A stretch of DNA of 64,000 nt from Sciurus carolinensis (taxonomy: Eukaryota; Chordata; Mammalia; Rodentia; Sciuridae). Position numbers and translations under genes: made by a program. The DNA is taken from positions 42,993,056-43,057,055 of the forward strand of contig NC_062219.1 of NCBI RefSeq assembly GCF_902686445.1, given 5' to 3'. This document shows positions 10,274-22,582 of this stretch, piece by piece. Every line of letters starts with the position of its first letter. The stretch's first letter is position 1. The notes beneath the pieces are model-generated. The model was not told where the DNA came from. It made no database searches and saw only the letters and a program-made list of their open reading frames with translations.

Positions 10274-12050
10274 ATCTTTTTTTAAAATTTATTTTTATTG
10301 TAAACAAATGGGATACATGTTGTTTCTGTTTGTACATGGAGTAACAGCCTACCATTTGCATATTCATACATTTACATAGAGTAATGATGTTTGATTCATT
10401 CCGTTATTTTTTTCTTTCCCCCCCACCCCTTCCACCTCTCTTTTCCCTCTATATAGTCCCTCCTTCCTCCATTCTTGCCCCCCTTCCACCCCCCATTATG
10501 TGTCATCATCCACTTATCAGTGAGATCATTCATCTTTTGGATTTTTGAGATTGGCTTATCTCACTTAGCATGATATTCTCCAATTTCATCCATTTGCCTG
10601 CAAATGCCATAATTTTATCATTCTTCATGGCAGAGTAATATTCCATTGTATATATATGCCACAGTTTCTTTATCCATTCATCAATTGAAGGACATCTAGG
10701 TTGGTTCCACAATCTGGCTATGGTGAATTGAGCAGCAATAAACATTGATGTGGCTGTATCTCTGTAGTATGCTGATTTTAAGTCCTTTGGGTATAGGCCA
10801 AGGAGTGGGATAGCTGGGTCAAATGGTGGTTCCATTCCAAGCTTTCTGAGGAATCTCCATACTGCTTTCCAGAGTGGCTGCACTAATTTGCAACCCCACC
10901 AGCAATGTATGAGTGTACCTTTTTCCCCACATCCTCGCCAACACCTATTGTTGCTTGTGTTCTTGATAATCGCTATTCTAATTGGGGTGAGATGGAATCT
11001 TAGGGTAGTTTTGATTTGCATTTCTCTTATTACTAGAGATGTTGAACATTTTTTCATATATCTATTGATTACTTGTAGATCTTCTTCTGTGAAGTGTCTG
11101 TTCATATCCTTAGCCCATTTGTTGATTGGATTATTTGTATTCTTGGTGTAGAGTTTTTTGAGTTCTTTATAGATTCTGGAGATTAGTGCTCTATCTGAAG
11201 AATGAGTGGCAAAGATATTCTCCCAGTCTGTAGGCTCTCTCTTCGCATTGCTGATAGTTTCCTTTGCTGAGAGAAAGTTATTTAGTTTGAATCTTTCCAA
11301 GTTGTTGATTCTTGCTTTTATTTCTTGTGCAATGGGAGTCCTGTTAAGGAAGTCTGATCCTAAGCCAACAAGGTGAAGATCTGGACCTACTTTTTCTTCT
11401 ATAAGATGCAGGGTCTCTGGTCTAATTTCAAGGTCCTTGATCCATTGTGAGTTGATTTTTGTGTAGGGTGAGAGATAGGTGTTTAGTTTCATTCTGTTGC
11501 ACATGGATTTCCAGTTTTCGCAGTACCATTTGTTGAAGAGGCTATCTTTTCTCCATTGCATATTTTTGGCCCCTTTGTCTAGTATGAGAAAATTGTATTT
11601 ATTTGGGTTTGTGTCCATGTCCTCTATTCTGTACCATTGATCCACCTGTCTATTTTGGTGCCAATACCATGCTGTTTTTGTTACTATTGCTTTGTAGTAT
11701 AGTTGAAGTTCTGGTATTGTGATACCCCCTGTTTCATTCTTCCAGCTAAGGATTGCTTTAGCTATTCTGGGTTTCTTATTCTTCCAGATGAATTTCATGA
11801 TTGCTTGTTCTATTTCTGTAAGGTATGTCATTGGGATTTTAATTGGAATTGCATTGAATCTGTATAGCACTTTTGGTAGTATGGCCATTTTGACAATATT
11901 AATTCTTCCTATCCAAGAACATGGGAGATCTTTCCATCTTCTAAGGTCTTTCTTAATTTCTTTCTTCAATGTTTTGTAGTTTTCATTGTAGAGATCTTTT
12001 ACCTCTTTGGTTAGATTGATTCCCAAGTATTTTTTTTTTTTTTTTTTTTG
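10274..12050 (-). mobile_element. 5'-truncated L1 nested inside the POLR1F retrocopy
   Basis: On the minus strand it starts inside ORF2 (about 12028), ends ORF2 at 10530, and has a 3'UTR with a purine-rich tract (10405-10500, pyrimidine on plus) and an A-rich tail (T-rich at 10274-10300). The retrocopy resumes immediately right of a T-run of about 22 nt (12030-12050), an unusual 5' junction. No convincing target-site duplication is visible. It must be younger than the retrocopy it interrupts. Confidence 0.9.
10530..12026 (-). pseudogene. L1 ORF2 C-terminal part, 498 codons open
   Basis: ORF2p is the L1 endonuclease/reverse transcriptase. This frame covers only the C-terminal portion: the end of the RT domain ([20 protein letters not shown]), the connecting region, and the cysteine-rich C-terminal motif [20 protein letters not shown] (C-x3-C-x7-H-x4-C). 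It ends in an ordinary stop. No stop interrupts 498 codons, indicating a recent insertion. It lacks the endonuclease and RT catalytic residues, so it cannot mobilise itself. Confidence 0.9.
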
Positions 12051-12751
12051 AGGCTGATTTTGTTATTTTTAGCCCTGAATCTGGACAAAAGCTTATGGGT
12101 ACAGTTAATAAAGTGTCTTCTAGCCACATTGGCTGTTTAGTACATGGGTGTTTTAATGCCTCTATCCCTAAACCGGAGCATATGTCAGCTGAGCAGTGGC
12201 AAACCCTGGAGATAAACGTGGGCGATGAATTAGAATTTGAAGTATTTCGTTTAGACTCAGATGCTGCTAGAGTATTCTGCATTCGAGGAAAAATAAATAT
12301 TGCTTGTTTGCAGTCCAAGTGCCCTGATGTTTCTGAAGAAGTAACAGAAACTCTCACTGAGGAATCTGTTGAAAAAATTCCAAAGATGAAAAAGAAGAAA
12401 GATCCAGAAATTTGTGAAGTAAATAATGGTACCACAGAGCTGGCAGAATTTGCAGACATCACTTCAAAGGAAGAGGAAGAGCTACAGGTTAGTAATAATA
12501 TGAATGGCCTTTGTGAGGAAGAGCCAAAGAAAAAGAAGAAGAAGAAGCACCAGGAAGATCAGGATCCTGTTTTTCAATGCAGTGACTCCAGTGGTTACCA
12601 AAGTGACCATAAAAAGAAAAGAAAAAAAAGAAAACACAGTGAAGAGGCTGAACTTACACCCGTTCTGGAATGTTCACCTAAGAAGAAATGAAAAAGTAAT
12701 TGTCTTTAGTGTATTTTAAATATGATTTGATTGATAAAAGATTTATATATG

Positions 12752-12912
12752 TTGTGCTGGGAGTAGTGGCACAAACTTGTAAACCCAACTACTCAGGAGG
12801 CCGAGAGGCCAATCTGGGCAACTTAGTGAGACCTTTTCTCAAAAAGAGCTGGGGATGTAGCTCAGTGGTATAGTACCGCTGGGTTTTATCCCCAGTACTG
12901 TAAAATAAAAAG
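12752..12912 (+). mobile_element. B1-ID composite SINE (MEN-type), plus strand
   Basis: A forward B1 half (TGCTGGGAGTAGTGGCACAA...GTGAGACC) is followed by a forward ID half (AGCTGGGGATGTAGCTCAGTG...CCCCAGTACTG) and an A-rich tail. It lies in the 3'UTR part of the POLR1F retrocopy. Confidence 0.85.
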
Positions 12913-14296
12913 GCTATGGATACCAGCAGTTTATAAAACGGGGAACACTTGGTGAAGAGTTACAGGGGTTTTTTGCTAAAATAAACTGGCTAATTTGGAT
13001 AGGACCCATATTATTAAAGTGCCATTTTATTTTATTGTAGACAGAATAAAATGTTAAGAGCCGCTCTCATTTTCGACTCTTGAATTCTTCCAGACATTGT
13101 TTTTCACATAAGATTTTCTTTGCACTCTGAAGATTAGCAAAAGTACTTTATAATACAGTATTATTGCTATCATTAAGGAAAGTTTGGGATTTTTTCCTCC
13201 CTCTGGAATAGGTTTCACCATTAGTCATTTTATGCTGTTTTATTTTGCTTATTTTATTTTTGTTAATCATAGCTATACAGTGTTTCTATTGTTTAACTTA
13301 AAAAAATGAATTGCCAAAGGAGGTTCTGAAATTTCTAAACCCCTTGAGTACCATGCCACTGTTGACTGGTGAATAACAGTCAGTATTTACTACATTTTCC
13401 TTCGAGGTGTATGTGCATTTTAATTCTGAAAATTGATGTATTTACCTTGTACTTGTTCATTTGTGCCTCATTTGTGTTGGAGGAAGAAAGTAGATGAAGA
13501 TAGGATGAATAGAACACTGACCAGTGAGAAATTTCTAAATTACTTTTTATTCATTGGAATAAGCTATAAGAATTTGTTTTAAAAAGATTTACTAAGAAAA
13601 AAATGGAATGTTTTGTGACTTCATGGAAAACACAGTAATGAAACGAGAAACTGGTTGAGGCCGATAATCAGTATGTGAGTATGCATGTATTTACCAGGGC
13701 TATAATGGCAAACAAGGTAGAGAGATGTACCTCCTCCCCTCATGGAGTATTGTGAGAGAAACAAATGCACATATACAGTATTAGTAAGGAAATAAGAACA
13801 TTACTAATTGTGTCAGATGCTATAAAACAAAAACTTGATCACGCCTGTTACCTGTGTTAGTATCTGCAAATACTCAAATGGTTCAGTTGACTCTTCCATG
13901 TCAGCCATTTTTGTTGCCATTCTTCTAGTACCAGATATAGTACTAGGCTCACAATTCAATATTTGATGAGTGAATTCTGCTAGTGGCATATCTTGAACTA
14001 ATCTATAAGAATAAGATAGAGTTTGGCAAGTGGCAGACCACTCACAACATACTGCCTACAAGTAGATGTAGACAATGGAAAGGTGCAAGACAGTGTCTTT
14101 CATTACACTTGAGATGCATTAGTCCTTGAAATGTGATTAATCCCAATTGAGATATGTTGTCAGTACCAAATCCATACCAGATTTTGATGACATACAAGAA
14201 AAGAATATAAACTTTACCCATTTTTATATTGGTAAAATTATATTTTTGGTTTAATGAGTTACATAAAATGTTAATTCAGAAAAAATAAATAAATAA

Positions 14297-14313
14297 ATAA
14301 ATTTTGCACTTCC
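14297..14313. repeat. Target-site duplication, right copy
   Basis: AATAAATTTTGCACTTC; partner of 9969-9985. Confidence 0.85.
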
Positions 14314-14502
14314 AACATAAATGACTAGTAGTGTTAGAATTGGGAAGCTAAACTGCTGTGGAGAAATTGTTTAAATCAACTAGACCGCTATGCTTTTGTG
14401 GGGTTTCTTTTGCCTTTACTTATACAGACCCTTTGTACTTCCGAAGTATGTAGGTTGGTACATTTTCCCCGAACACTCTGCATTTGTTCTCTAACTTGTT
14501 AA

Positions 14503-14714
14503 CTTTTTTGTAGGGAGGAACTGTGGATTGAACCCCAGGGCACTGTATCACTGAGTCTCATCCCCTGTCCTTTTTATTTTTTATTTTGAGACAGGGCCTC
14601 ACTTAGTTTCTTAGGGCCTTGCTATGTTGCTGAGGCAAGCCTTCAACTTATGGTCCTCCTGCCTCAGTCTCCAGAGTCACTGGGATTACAAGTGTGTGCC
14701 ACCGCGTCTGGCCC
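14503..14714 (-). mobile_element. ID-B1 composite SINE (MEN-type)
   Basis: A reversed ID half (GTGGATTGAACCCCAGGGCA) is followed by a reversed B1 half ending TGTGTGCCACCGCGTCTGGC. A 13-bp direct repeat near both ends (TTGTTAACTTTT-like at 14496 and 14718) suggests a target-site duplication. Confidence 0.85.
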
Positions 14715-15264
14715 ATTTGTTAACTTTTAGAACAATCACCATATTATTTTACATCTGCACTTGCAGGCTTATGTGAAGTCGAGTGTGGAGACTTTTAGTC
14801 AAAAATTGGATGTAATTTGGATTGTTCTAGGACTTGCAAAATTAAAGGTACTTTCTCATTTTGAGTTGGTCTGCTTGTTGAAACTGTTGTATCACAAAGG
14901 GAAAAATAATAAGTTCTCAAGTCATAGAAAACAGCCAAAAGAGTTTCATTGTGTTTACTGTATTTTAGAAACAGGGACAATCAATATCCAGATATTACTT
15001 GCACTGTACCTGCCCTCTGCTTGAAGGTGAGATTCATTTTCCAAGTGGTCTGGAGTTCTGGAGGTGGGAGTTTGCTCATCCCCTGCAACAGAGCCTACAC
15101 CAGCAGGACTCAGTTAATGTCAGAGAGAAGTGTTACAGTTCCTTTTATTACTTTCCTCAGAGAAGAAATTATGGGCCTTACCTCATTTATTTTTTTTAGA
15201 AATAGAAAAAAATAAGGCTGATGTCTGGCTAATATCTGGGCGTTGAGAGCTGAGGGTTTATTCT
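14715..15264. other. Intergenic, no gene recognised
   Basis: Overlapping short open frames of 60-90 codons occur on both strands, without family resemblance. Confidence 0.5.
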
Positions 15265-15484
15265 TATATATTTATTTTTGGTACTGGGGATCAAACCCAA
15301 GGGGTTTTACTGCTGAACTATATCCCCAGCTCCCTTCGTTTTTTAATTTTTAATTATTAATTTTAAGAGAGGGTCTCCCTAAGTTGCTTATGGCCTATGC
15401 TGAGGCTGTGTTAGGAACTTGTGATCTTCCTGCATCAGCCAAGCTGTTGGGCTTGCAGGCAGGGCAACCATGCTTGGTACCCGG
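15265..15484 (-). mobile_element. ID-B1 composite SINE (MEN-type)
   Basis: A reversed ID half (GGTACTGGGGATCAAACCCA) and a reversed B1 half (GAGAGGGTCTCCCTAAG...). The 3' part is more diverged. Confidence 0.8.
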
Positions 15485-15777
15485 CCAGGTGAGGATTCAT
15501 ACACTGCGGGTGTACATGTAAATATTCCAAGTTTCCCAGATGAGATTTTTCTGAAGATTTTCCACAGGGCATTCAACTCTCTGCAGTAAAAACATCAATC
15601 ACAAAACACAGAATATTTTCAGAGCCAACCAAATAGTTTTGTAGATGAACTCATCCACACATTGAATGTCACATCTAAGGAATACTGTGGAACAGCACGA
15701 TAGGGTGGTTTGGAAATTCACCCAGTCTAGGGCCTTCTGAGAACAGCCTCTTAGAATGTTACCCTTGCTCTCACCAT

Positions 15778-15864
15778 TTTTATTTTTATTTATTTATTTA
15801 TTTTTTTGCGGTACTGGGGATCAAACTCAGGGCCTTGTGCTTGCAAGGCAAGCACTCTACCATT
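15778..15864 (-). mobile_element. ID SINE (truncated)
   Basis: A (TTTA)n tail, then GGTACTGGGGATCAAACTCA and GCAAGGCAAGCACTCTACCA. It ends abruptly before the usual CTGAGCCACA. Confidence 0.8.
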
Positions 15865-16028
15865 TTTAAATAGTCCCTTAAGTACCGTATTTTGAAGTGA
15901 CTTCTGAAGTTGTTATTCCATGATAAAGTCGTTTTCTAGGCATTTGCCTACGAAAGCGGCAATTTAATTTCAAGCACTGTAGGTGTGATCCTGATAAAGC
16001 CTCAGCACAGGTCACTGCCAAGAGAATT

Positions 16029-17757
16029 CTTTTTTTTTTTTTTCTTATTGTTTGTCCTATTTAGTTATACATGGCAGCAGAATGCATTTTGATTTATTAT
16101 ACACAAATGGGGTTCAACTTTTCATTTCTCTAGTTGTACATGACGTAGTCACACCATTCATGTAATCATACGTGTACATAGGGTAATATTTGTTTCATTC
16201 CACCATCTTTCCTTCCTCCGCCCCTCACCCCCTCATTTCCCTCTACACAATCCAATGTTCCTCCATTCTTCCCTACCACTCCCTGTCCCCTGTTATGTAT
16301 CAGCATCCACTTATCAGAGAAAACATTTAGCCTTCGTTGTTTGGGGATTGGCTTATTTCACTTAGTATGATATTTTCTAACTCCATCCATTCACCTGCAA
16401 ATGCCATAATTTTATTCTTCTTTATGGCTCAATAATATTCCACTGTGTATATATACCAATTTCTCTTTCCATTCATCTATTGAAGGGCATCTAGGTTGGT
16501 TCCACAATCTAGCTATTATGAATTGAGCTGCTTTCAACATTGATGTGGCTGCATCACTGTAGTATGATGATTTTAAATCCTTTGGGTATAAACTGTGGAA
16601 TGGGATATCTGGGTCAAAGGATGGGTCCATCCCAAGTTTTCTGAGGATTCTCCACACTGCTTTCCAGAGTGGCTGTACCAATTTGCAACTCCACCAGCAA
16701 TGTAAAAGTGTGCCTTTTCCCCCACATCCACAACAACATGTATTATAGCCATTACTCTAATTGGAGTAAGATGAAATCTTAGAGTGGTTTTAATTTGCAC
16801 TTCTCTAATCACTAGAGATGATGAGCATTTTTTCATGTATTTGTTAATCACCTGTATTTCTTCTGTGAAGTGTCTGTCCAGTTCCTTAGCCCATTTATTG
16901 ATTGGATTCTTTGTATTTTCTTTGTTTTTTAAGTTTTTATAAATTTTGGAAATTAGTGTTGTGTCTGAAGTGTGTGTGGAAAAGAATTTCTCCCACTCTG
17001 TAGGTTCTCTTTTCACATTATTATTTCCTTTGCTGAGAAAAAGCTTTTTAGTTTGAATCCATCCCATTTGTTGATTCTTACTTTTATTTCTTGGGCTTTG
17101 GAAGTTTTGTTAAGATATTCTAAGCTGACATGGTAAAGATTTGGGCCTACTTTTTCTCCTATTTGGTACAGGGTCTCTGGTCTAATTACTAGGTCCTTAA
17201 TTCATTTTGAGTTGAGTGTTGTACAGGGTGAGAGATAATGGTTTAATTTCATTTTGCTCCATATGGATTTCCATTTTTCCCAGCACTATTTGTTGAACAG
17301 GCTATCTTTTCTCCATTGTATGAGATAACTGTATTTATGTGGGCTTATCTCTGTGTCTTCTGTTCTGTACCATTGGTCTATGTATCTATTTTGGTGCCAA
17401 TACCATGCAATTTTTGTTACTATTGCTCCGTAGTATAGTTTAAGGTCTGGTATTGTGATGCCTCCTGCTTCACTCTTCCTAAGGACTGCTTTGGCTATTC
17501 TGAATCTCTTATTTTTCCAAATGGATTTCATTATTTCTTTCTCTGTTTCTATGAGGTTTGTAATTGGAATTGCATTAAATCTGTATAGTGCTTTTGGTAG
17601 TATGGCCATTTTGACAATATTAGTTCTGCCTATTCAAGAACATGGGTGATCTTTCCGTCTTCTAAAATTTTCTTTATTTTTTTTCTTTAGTGTTCTGTAG
17701 TCTTCATTGTAAAGGTCTTTCAGCTCTTTTGTTAGATTGATTTCCAAGCATTTTGAT
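16029..17757 (-). mobile_element. 5'-truncated L1, older subfamily
   Basis: A T-run (16029-16043) is followed by an older 3'UTR type (ACACAAATGGGGTTCAAC..., a polypyrimidine stretch 16205-16290). Broken ORF2 C-terminal frames follow (17609-17286, 17067-16573, 16681-16412) with recognisable pieces such as [15 protein letters not shown] and [14 protein letters not shown]. Several frameshifts and deletions make it clearly older than the copy at 10.3-12.0 kb. Confidence 0.85.
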
Positions 17758-18565
17758 ATAGGAAAGTTTACCCCATGGGTATTATACCAGGATTGTCACC
17801 ATGACAATCATTGACTATGTTTGTCCAGACTGGCCCCTTTGAGTGTCCTGCTGGGACCTTTTCCACATTTCTGTTACATGAATTACTCTATGAATTTCAA
17901 CTGATACTATAATCCTAAGAATTCACACTCATTGGTCCTGCTATATCCACAGAGCAATAATGAAAAAAAATCTGAAATAACTTTCTCCATAAGCAACCCA
18001 GACTCGACAATCTATTAATTTTTCTAAATATATACAGTATACATTAAATAAATTACAACATATATGTATTAACTATATTAGCTACTTACCTGTCTACCTG
18101 GTGTTTCTAGAGTCCATTGGTTAAGTTTTATCTTCATAATTATGAAACACCTTGACATTTTTTTCTCACTTATGAATAAAAGCAAAAAAAAATGTGACTT
18201 TGTTGTTTTTTCTCAAATAAGTCATATTATTGGTAACAATAGCAGCTCTAGTTAGAAAACAAAGAGAGCATATGGATTGGGGTAGCAGACAAATAATATC
18301 TGGCATGGAGCATATTATTTGTATTATTTAGAAAGATTGTTTTGAAATTAGTATTGTGAAAATTGTTTTTCTGTTAGTATGAAATACCTTTATATTCCAT
18401 TGTTCTCCATTTGGGCAAGTGTTAGTAATACAATGATTTATAATTTATAGGTTTCTAAAGCCTTAATTAAAGAGGCAGTAAAATGTAGAGGCTCAGAAAT
18501 CAGATTGATTTCAAATCAAGTTCCCCTGGTGTTACCAGCTGGTATCGTGCAACCCTGATCATGTT

Positions 18566-18606
<41 letters not shown>

Positions 18607-19707
18607 CTCATAAAGTTATGGTGGATCTATCAAATTAATATATGTTAGCTGCTTAGGAAAAAATCTTGGTATAGAGGAAGCATTCAATAGATGTTATGCG
18701 TTATTGAACACTTATGATATCACAATCTCTTTTAATTTGTGTGATAATATACTTTTGTTTTAAATATTTACTCCTAAATTGTTTGCTACTTGTAATCAAA
18801 TAGAAACTGCTTTCTAATAGTCTGGATTACTATGGTGTATAAAAGAATATGTTATGTAATAGTATCATACTCTGGTTTATTATGTTATGACCCACAGAAA
18901 AAACTTAAAAAAAAATTGAAAAACAGGACTAATTTTCTCTGATATTACAGAATACCTACAACATAATGGAGCAATAATCCATAAACTATATTGTAATACA
19001 TATAAAGATGGGCCTTATTGCTATCCCTCTGAAGGCAACCTGAGAATAGTATGTACTTAAAGAACAAGCAAAAAACAACACAGCTTCTCTAAAAATTTGG
19101 AAAACAATTTAATTTTCTTACCCTCCTTTCCTTTAGGACCCATCTTTTCTTCTGTAAGCCACCCTGTCATTTCTAATATAAAGAAAACTAGTTTAATCTC
19201 CTTTTATTTCTTCCCTCACTGGTTGCCCAGATTTTCACAATGAAACACAAGCATTTAAGATGCCAGAGAGAATTACTCATAGTGGGCAGGACAAGAAAGA
19301 GGATGTGAAATATTGTATTATTTTTTTTTTTAACAAATGGAGTTGTAAATAGAAAAATCAGGATGCATGATAATCAATGCAGACACACACATAAATATTT
19401 AGTATTTATTAAATTACATACACAAATATTAAGTATTTATTTTCAACATTTGCATATGCTTACTATGCAACTAGAAAAGTAGCTAAAATTACAATTCATG
19501 CCTCCTTTAGATATATGGGAAGTATCTTTAATTTTAGAAAAATTGATGATCAATTCAGTCTGGTCAAAAATAATGATTTGTTATACATTAACTAGCTATA
19601 TGTTAGTGGTAGGTGCAAATGAGCATCTGTTTTGGATAGTGTCCTTGTTTCCGAAATCTGATAAAAATAATACTAAATTCAGCTTCATCAGAATATTTAG
19701 ATGAACT
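17758..19707. other. Intergenic, includes (GT)18 at 18570-18606
   Basis: AT-rich unique-looking sequence. The only clear features are the GT dinucleotide run at 18570-18606 and a T-run near 19320. Confidence 0.6.
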
Positions 19708-19920
19708 GTTTTTGTTTTTGTTTATTTGAACCAGGAATTGAGCCCAAGGGTACTTAATCACTGAGCCACATCCCCAGTGGTTTTTATTTTTTTATTTTGA
19801 GAAAGGGTCTGGCAAAGTTGCTTGGGTTTCTCACTAAGTTGCCAAGGCTGACTTTGAACTTGCAATCCTCCTGTCTCAGCCTTCCGAACTGCAGGATTGA
19901 AGGTGTCCGCCACCAGAGCT
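19708..19920 (-). mobile_element. ID-B1 composite SINE (MEN-type)
   Basis: A reversed ID half (AACCAGGAATTGAGCCCAAG ... CACTGAGCCACATCCCCAG) and a reversed B1 half ending GGTGTCCGCCACCAGAGCT. Confidence 0.85.
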
Positions 19921-21055
19921 ATATTCTTTTTTTGTAATCTTTGAATCTTTTAAAAAATCATTGATTATTTCTTATTTTGCTTTTAATAATGAAAGAGAAT
20001 GAGGGAATTTCTAGTAAAGTGATTTTAAAATTTTAATGATGAGAATTCCAGCAAAATTGAAATATTATATTGGAATGTGAAAAAGATGGGGAGGGTCAGA
20101 AAAGTGATACTGCATGGTACTCAGCTCAACAAATCTATTTACTTTCTGGTTTCTCTGATATACTTTATTGCCAATACCGTTTTGTATAACATGTAGTTAT
20201 TATCAAGTAATAAAATGTTACACCACTCCTTAACACACCCCAAAATGAGTTTCCTGGTCAGGAATAGTTTTAGAAATATGTTACAGTCAGTGCAATAATT
20301 TGAAAATTGTAGGGGTTTAAATGTAAATAAATCAGTAGCTTCATACAAAAAATAAAAGGTATCCTAGGAGTGAAATTGACACTTCTTTAGGTTGATGTTT
20401 ACAAACAAGTTATTCAAGGGATATTTAGAAGAAAGTTATGAGTTACATTTTTGTTATTTACCACAGGGAGGCATTTTTCTGAAATACATTGATCCTCTGA
20501 AATTTAAAAAAAATGTACATGATCAATAGCAAGACTTTCAAATTCAGCCTATTCTCTATTTGCTGCAGATTATTGCACTTTTCTTGTATTCAAAGCCTTA
20601 GCTTTGAATTCAGAAAGAAAGATTTGATTTTTTTTTCCCCTTGGAAAATGGCTTAAAGTAGATCTAAGAATTAAACCTGCGGCAAAAAGTAAACCTCAAA
20701 CCCGTGTAACTTATTGTTTAAATCACAATTATATATTAACAATATTTCTATTTCATAGTAAGCACAGGTAGTAATTTATGCTTAATTGTGAGAGAAGTTT
20801 GTATTGAAAAAATTGTTTCATCAATTCATCAGGAAGATAAATTCTCATTTAAGCACCATTTTAAAATATCAATTATTTTGAGAAAATTGTTACTCTTAGA
20901 CAAGTTGTCAGATAATGTTAAGACTTACAGCATAGAGTCATCCTTAACTCCTGTTAGTAACATTTAATAACTTTTGAAGACATATGCAGAATATAAAGTT
21001 GTGACACATAGAACATAAGTTAATGTAAACATATTTGTCTCTCTTCTACTAGATG
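19921..21055. other. AT-rich intergenic, nothing recognised
   Basis: No frame, repeat or motif that I can support. Confidence 0.5.
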
Positions 21056-21200
21056 CTTTTTTTGTTGTTGTTCTCTTTTTAAATTTTATATTGACATGGA
21101 ATCTTGCTAAATTGCCCAGGTTGGCCTCAACTTGTGACCCTCCTGACTAAGCCTCCTGAGTATCTGGAATGACAGGCATGTGCCACCATTCCCGGCTATT
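21056..21200 (-). mobile_element. B1-like SINE monomer
   Basis: Reversed B1 text without an ID half: GACATGGAATCTTGCTAAAT ... GACAGGCATGTGCCACCATT. Confidence 0.8.
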
Positions 21201-21280
21201 GGATGCTTTTTGTACTCACATGAAATTATTCTTTTGTAAACTTAAAGGAAAGGAAAGCCAAGACTTCAATATAAAGTGAA

Positions 21281-21316
21281 GAGAGCTTATATATATATAT
21301 ATATATATAAGCTCTC
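21281..21316. repeat. Perfect 36-bp palindrome with AT core
   Basis: GAGAGCTT, then an alternating TA core, then AAGCTCTC. The whole 36 bases equal their own reverse complement. Confidence 0.95.
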
Positions 21317-21869
21317 GACTACAAGATTAATTATAGGCTTTGGTTCTACAGAAAACCAAACAGCAAGACACTGAAATAATAGGGGGCAAAATCCTGGTTG
21401 TCATTTACTGTTCCCTCACAACTGTTCCCTGACACTGTATGCTGTTTTGAGATGTACATGACAGCAGAGTATTCTCTTCACTAGAATTAAAATCCTTTTT
21501 AAATTTTTTAGGTCTATCTAGTACTGTTTTTCTAGGTTTAGAAAAATTTCCCTGAGAAAACTATGTCTTGATATCAAAAAGTATGATCGGACTTCTGGTA
21601 GATATAGGTTTAGAAGTAAGTAAGAGAAAAACATACAAAATAGGCTTATTTTCATTGTTTAAGTTTACTAATTTGGAAAGTAACATATTTCAAAATCACA
21701 GGCTATTGGACAAGGCAGAGAGTTTTAAAGACATTATCAAAGATATTATGAATCATGAACATCTTTCTCCAACCTATCAAGCTAAGAAATAATGAAGTAT
21801 TGACAGAAAAATTGTTTTATGTTAGGTAAAACTATAAGTTTGCATTTATTGTGATTAAATTTGAAGGAA

Positions 21870-22070
21870 CACATTTTCTTGTGCCCATACATTTGTGCCT
21901 AGAGTCAGAGATCTCAACCCTGGGTGTGTCACTTGTTTTCCTGAGAGGTGAGGGGCATCTGCACCCTGCCTTTGGGCTGTGTATACCTTTGCTTTGCTGT
22001 TCTTTAATAAATATTTGCTTGTGCCTTGCTTTTGTCACAACCTGAAATTCTTTTCAGTAGTAAATCAAGA
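21870..22070 (+). mobile_element. Possible LTR R/U5-like fragment
   Basis: A GC-richer block with CTTTAATAAATATTTGCTTG near 22000-22020, followed by a short CT-rich end (TTGTGCCTTGCTTTTGTCACA), resembles the polyadenylation-signal/R-U5 part of an LTR. Neither terminus is visible and the family is not identified. Low confidence. Confidence 0.3.
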
Positions 22071-22488
22071 ACCTACCTGAGTCAGGAGGGGTTCTCACTG
22101 CCCTCTTGGACAGACAGCCTAGGATCTCTCTCTGGTGACAGGAATACTATACTTTTGTGTCTTAAAACACTTTCACTTTTTTTTTTTTTTTTGGTTTTGT
22201 TTTTTATAAGGCTCTATTGCTTTAAAACAAACACTTAATAATACCATGCTCTCATTTTCCTCTTATGACTACTGAAGGCAATCAAAGTTGTACTGAGTAT
22301 CGATGACCATTGTTATATTCTGTATCCTGGTATTCCAGAGAAAATGACACAGGAAGCCAGTGTGAACCTACATGTTAAACATGAGAGATTCTACTACTCT
22401 TTTTATAATCAGTAAAATCTAAAAGTGTTAGGTTTATCATAATTAATTAAATTCATACCACTTCCATACCTTCCCCCATCCCCTCCCC

Positions 22489-22582
22489 CCCGTTTTTTTT
22501 TTTTGGTGGTACTTGGGATTGACACCAGGGTCTTGCACATACTAGGCAAGGACTTGACCACTAATATAACACTCCAGACCAA
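22489..22582 (-). mobile_element. ID SINE (diverged)
   Basis: T-run 22492-22504, then GGTACTTGGGATTGACACCA and CATACTAGGCAAGGACTTGA, in reversed orientation. Confidence 0.75.

Larger units (their letters stand above)
9986..14296 (+). pseudogene. POLR1F: Processed pseudogene (retrocopy) of POLR1F/TWISTNB
   Basis: POLR1F (RPA43) is an RNA polymerase I stalk subunit with an S1/OB-type RNA-binding fold and a Lys-rich tail. Coding text is contiguous without introns from about 9986. The N-terminal part is spread over different frames. Landmarks are CLELPTYAAACAL (near 10045), HIALSPLYLNRKRTGIREQ (near 10110) and LLGVPIAYDNIKVVGELG. After an inserted L1 the frame runs 12095-12691 with SSSHIGCLVHGCFNASIPKP, VGDELEFEVFRLDSDAA and lysine-rich blocks (KKKKKK, SSGYQSDHKKKRKK). 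Disruptions are a 5' truncation, small indels and deletions near 10035, 10090, 10195 and 10245, the L1 insertion, and an early TGA at 12689 in place of a basic codon a few residues before the expected end. Seventeen-base target-site duplications and an A-rich 3' end (14279-14296) prove retrotransposition. The segment after 12692 is the former 3'UTR. Confidence 0.9.

Noticed and set aside
12095..12691. Functional POLR1F gene
   Set aside because: The coding text upstream is frame-broken and split by an L1, introns are absent, and target-site duplications plus an A-rich tail show a retrocopy.
21281..21316. Palindrome as a microRNA hairpin
   Set aside because: It has no loop or mature-arm length, and its core is a TA repeat.
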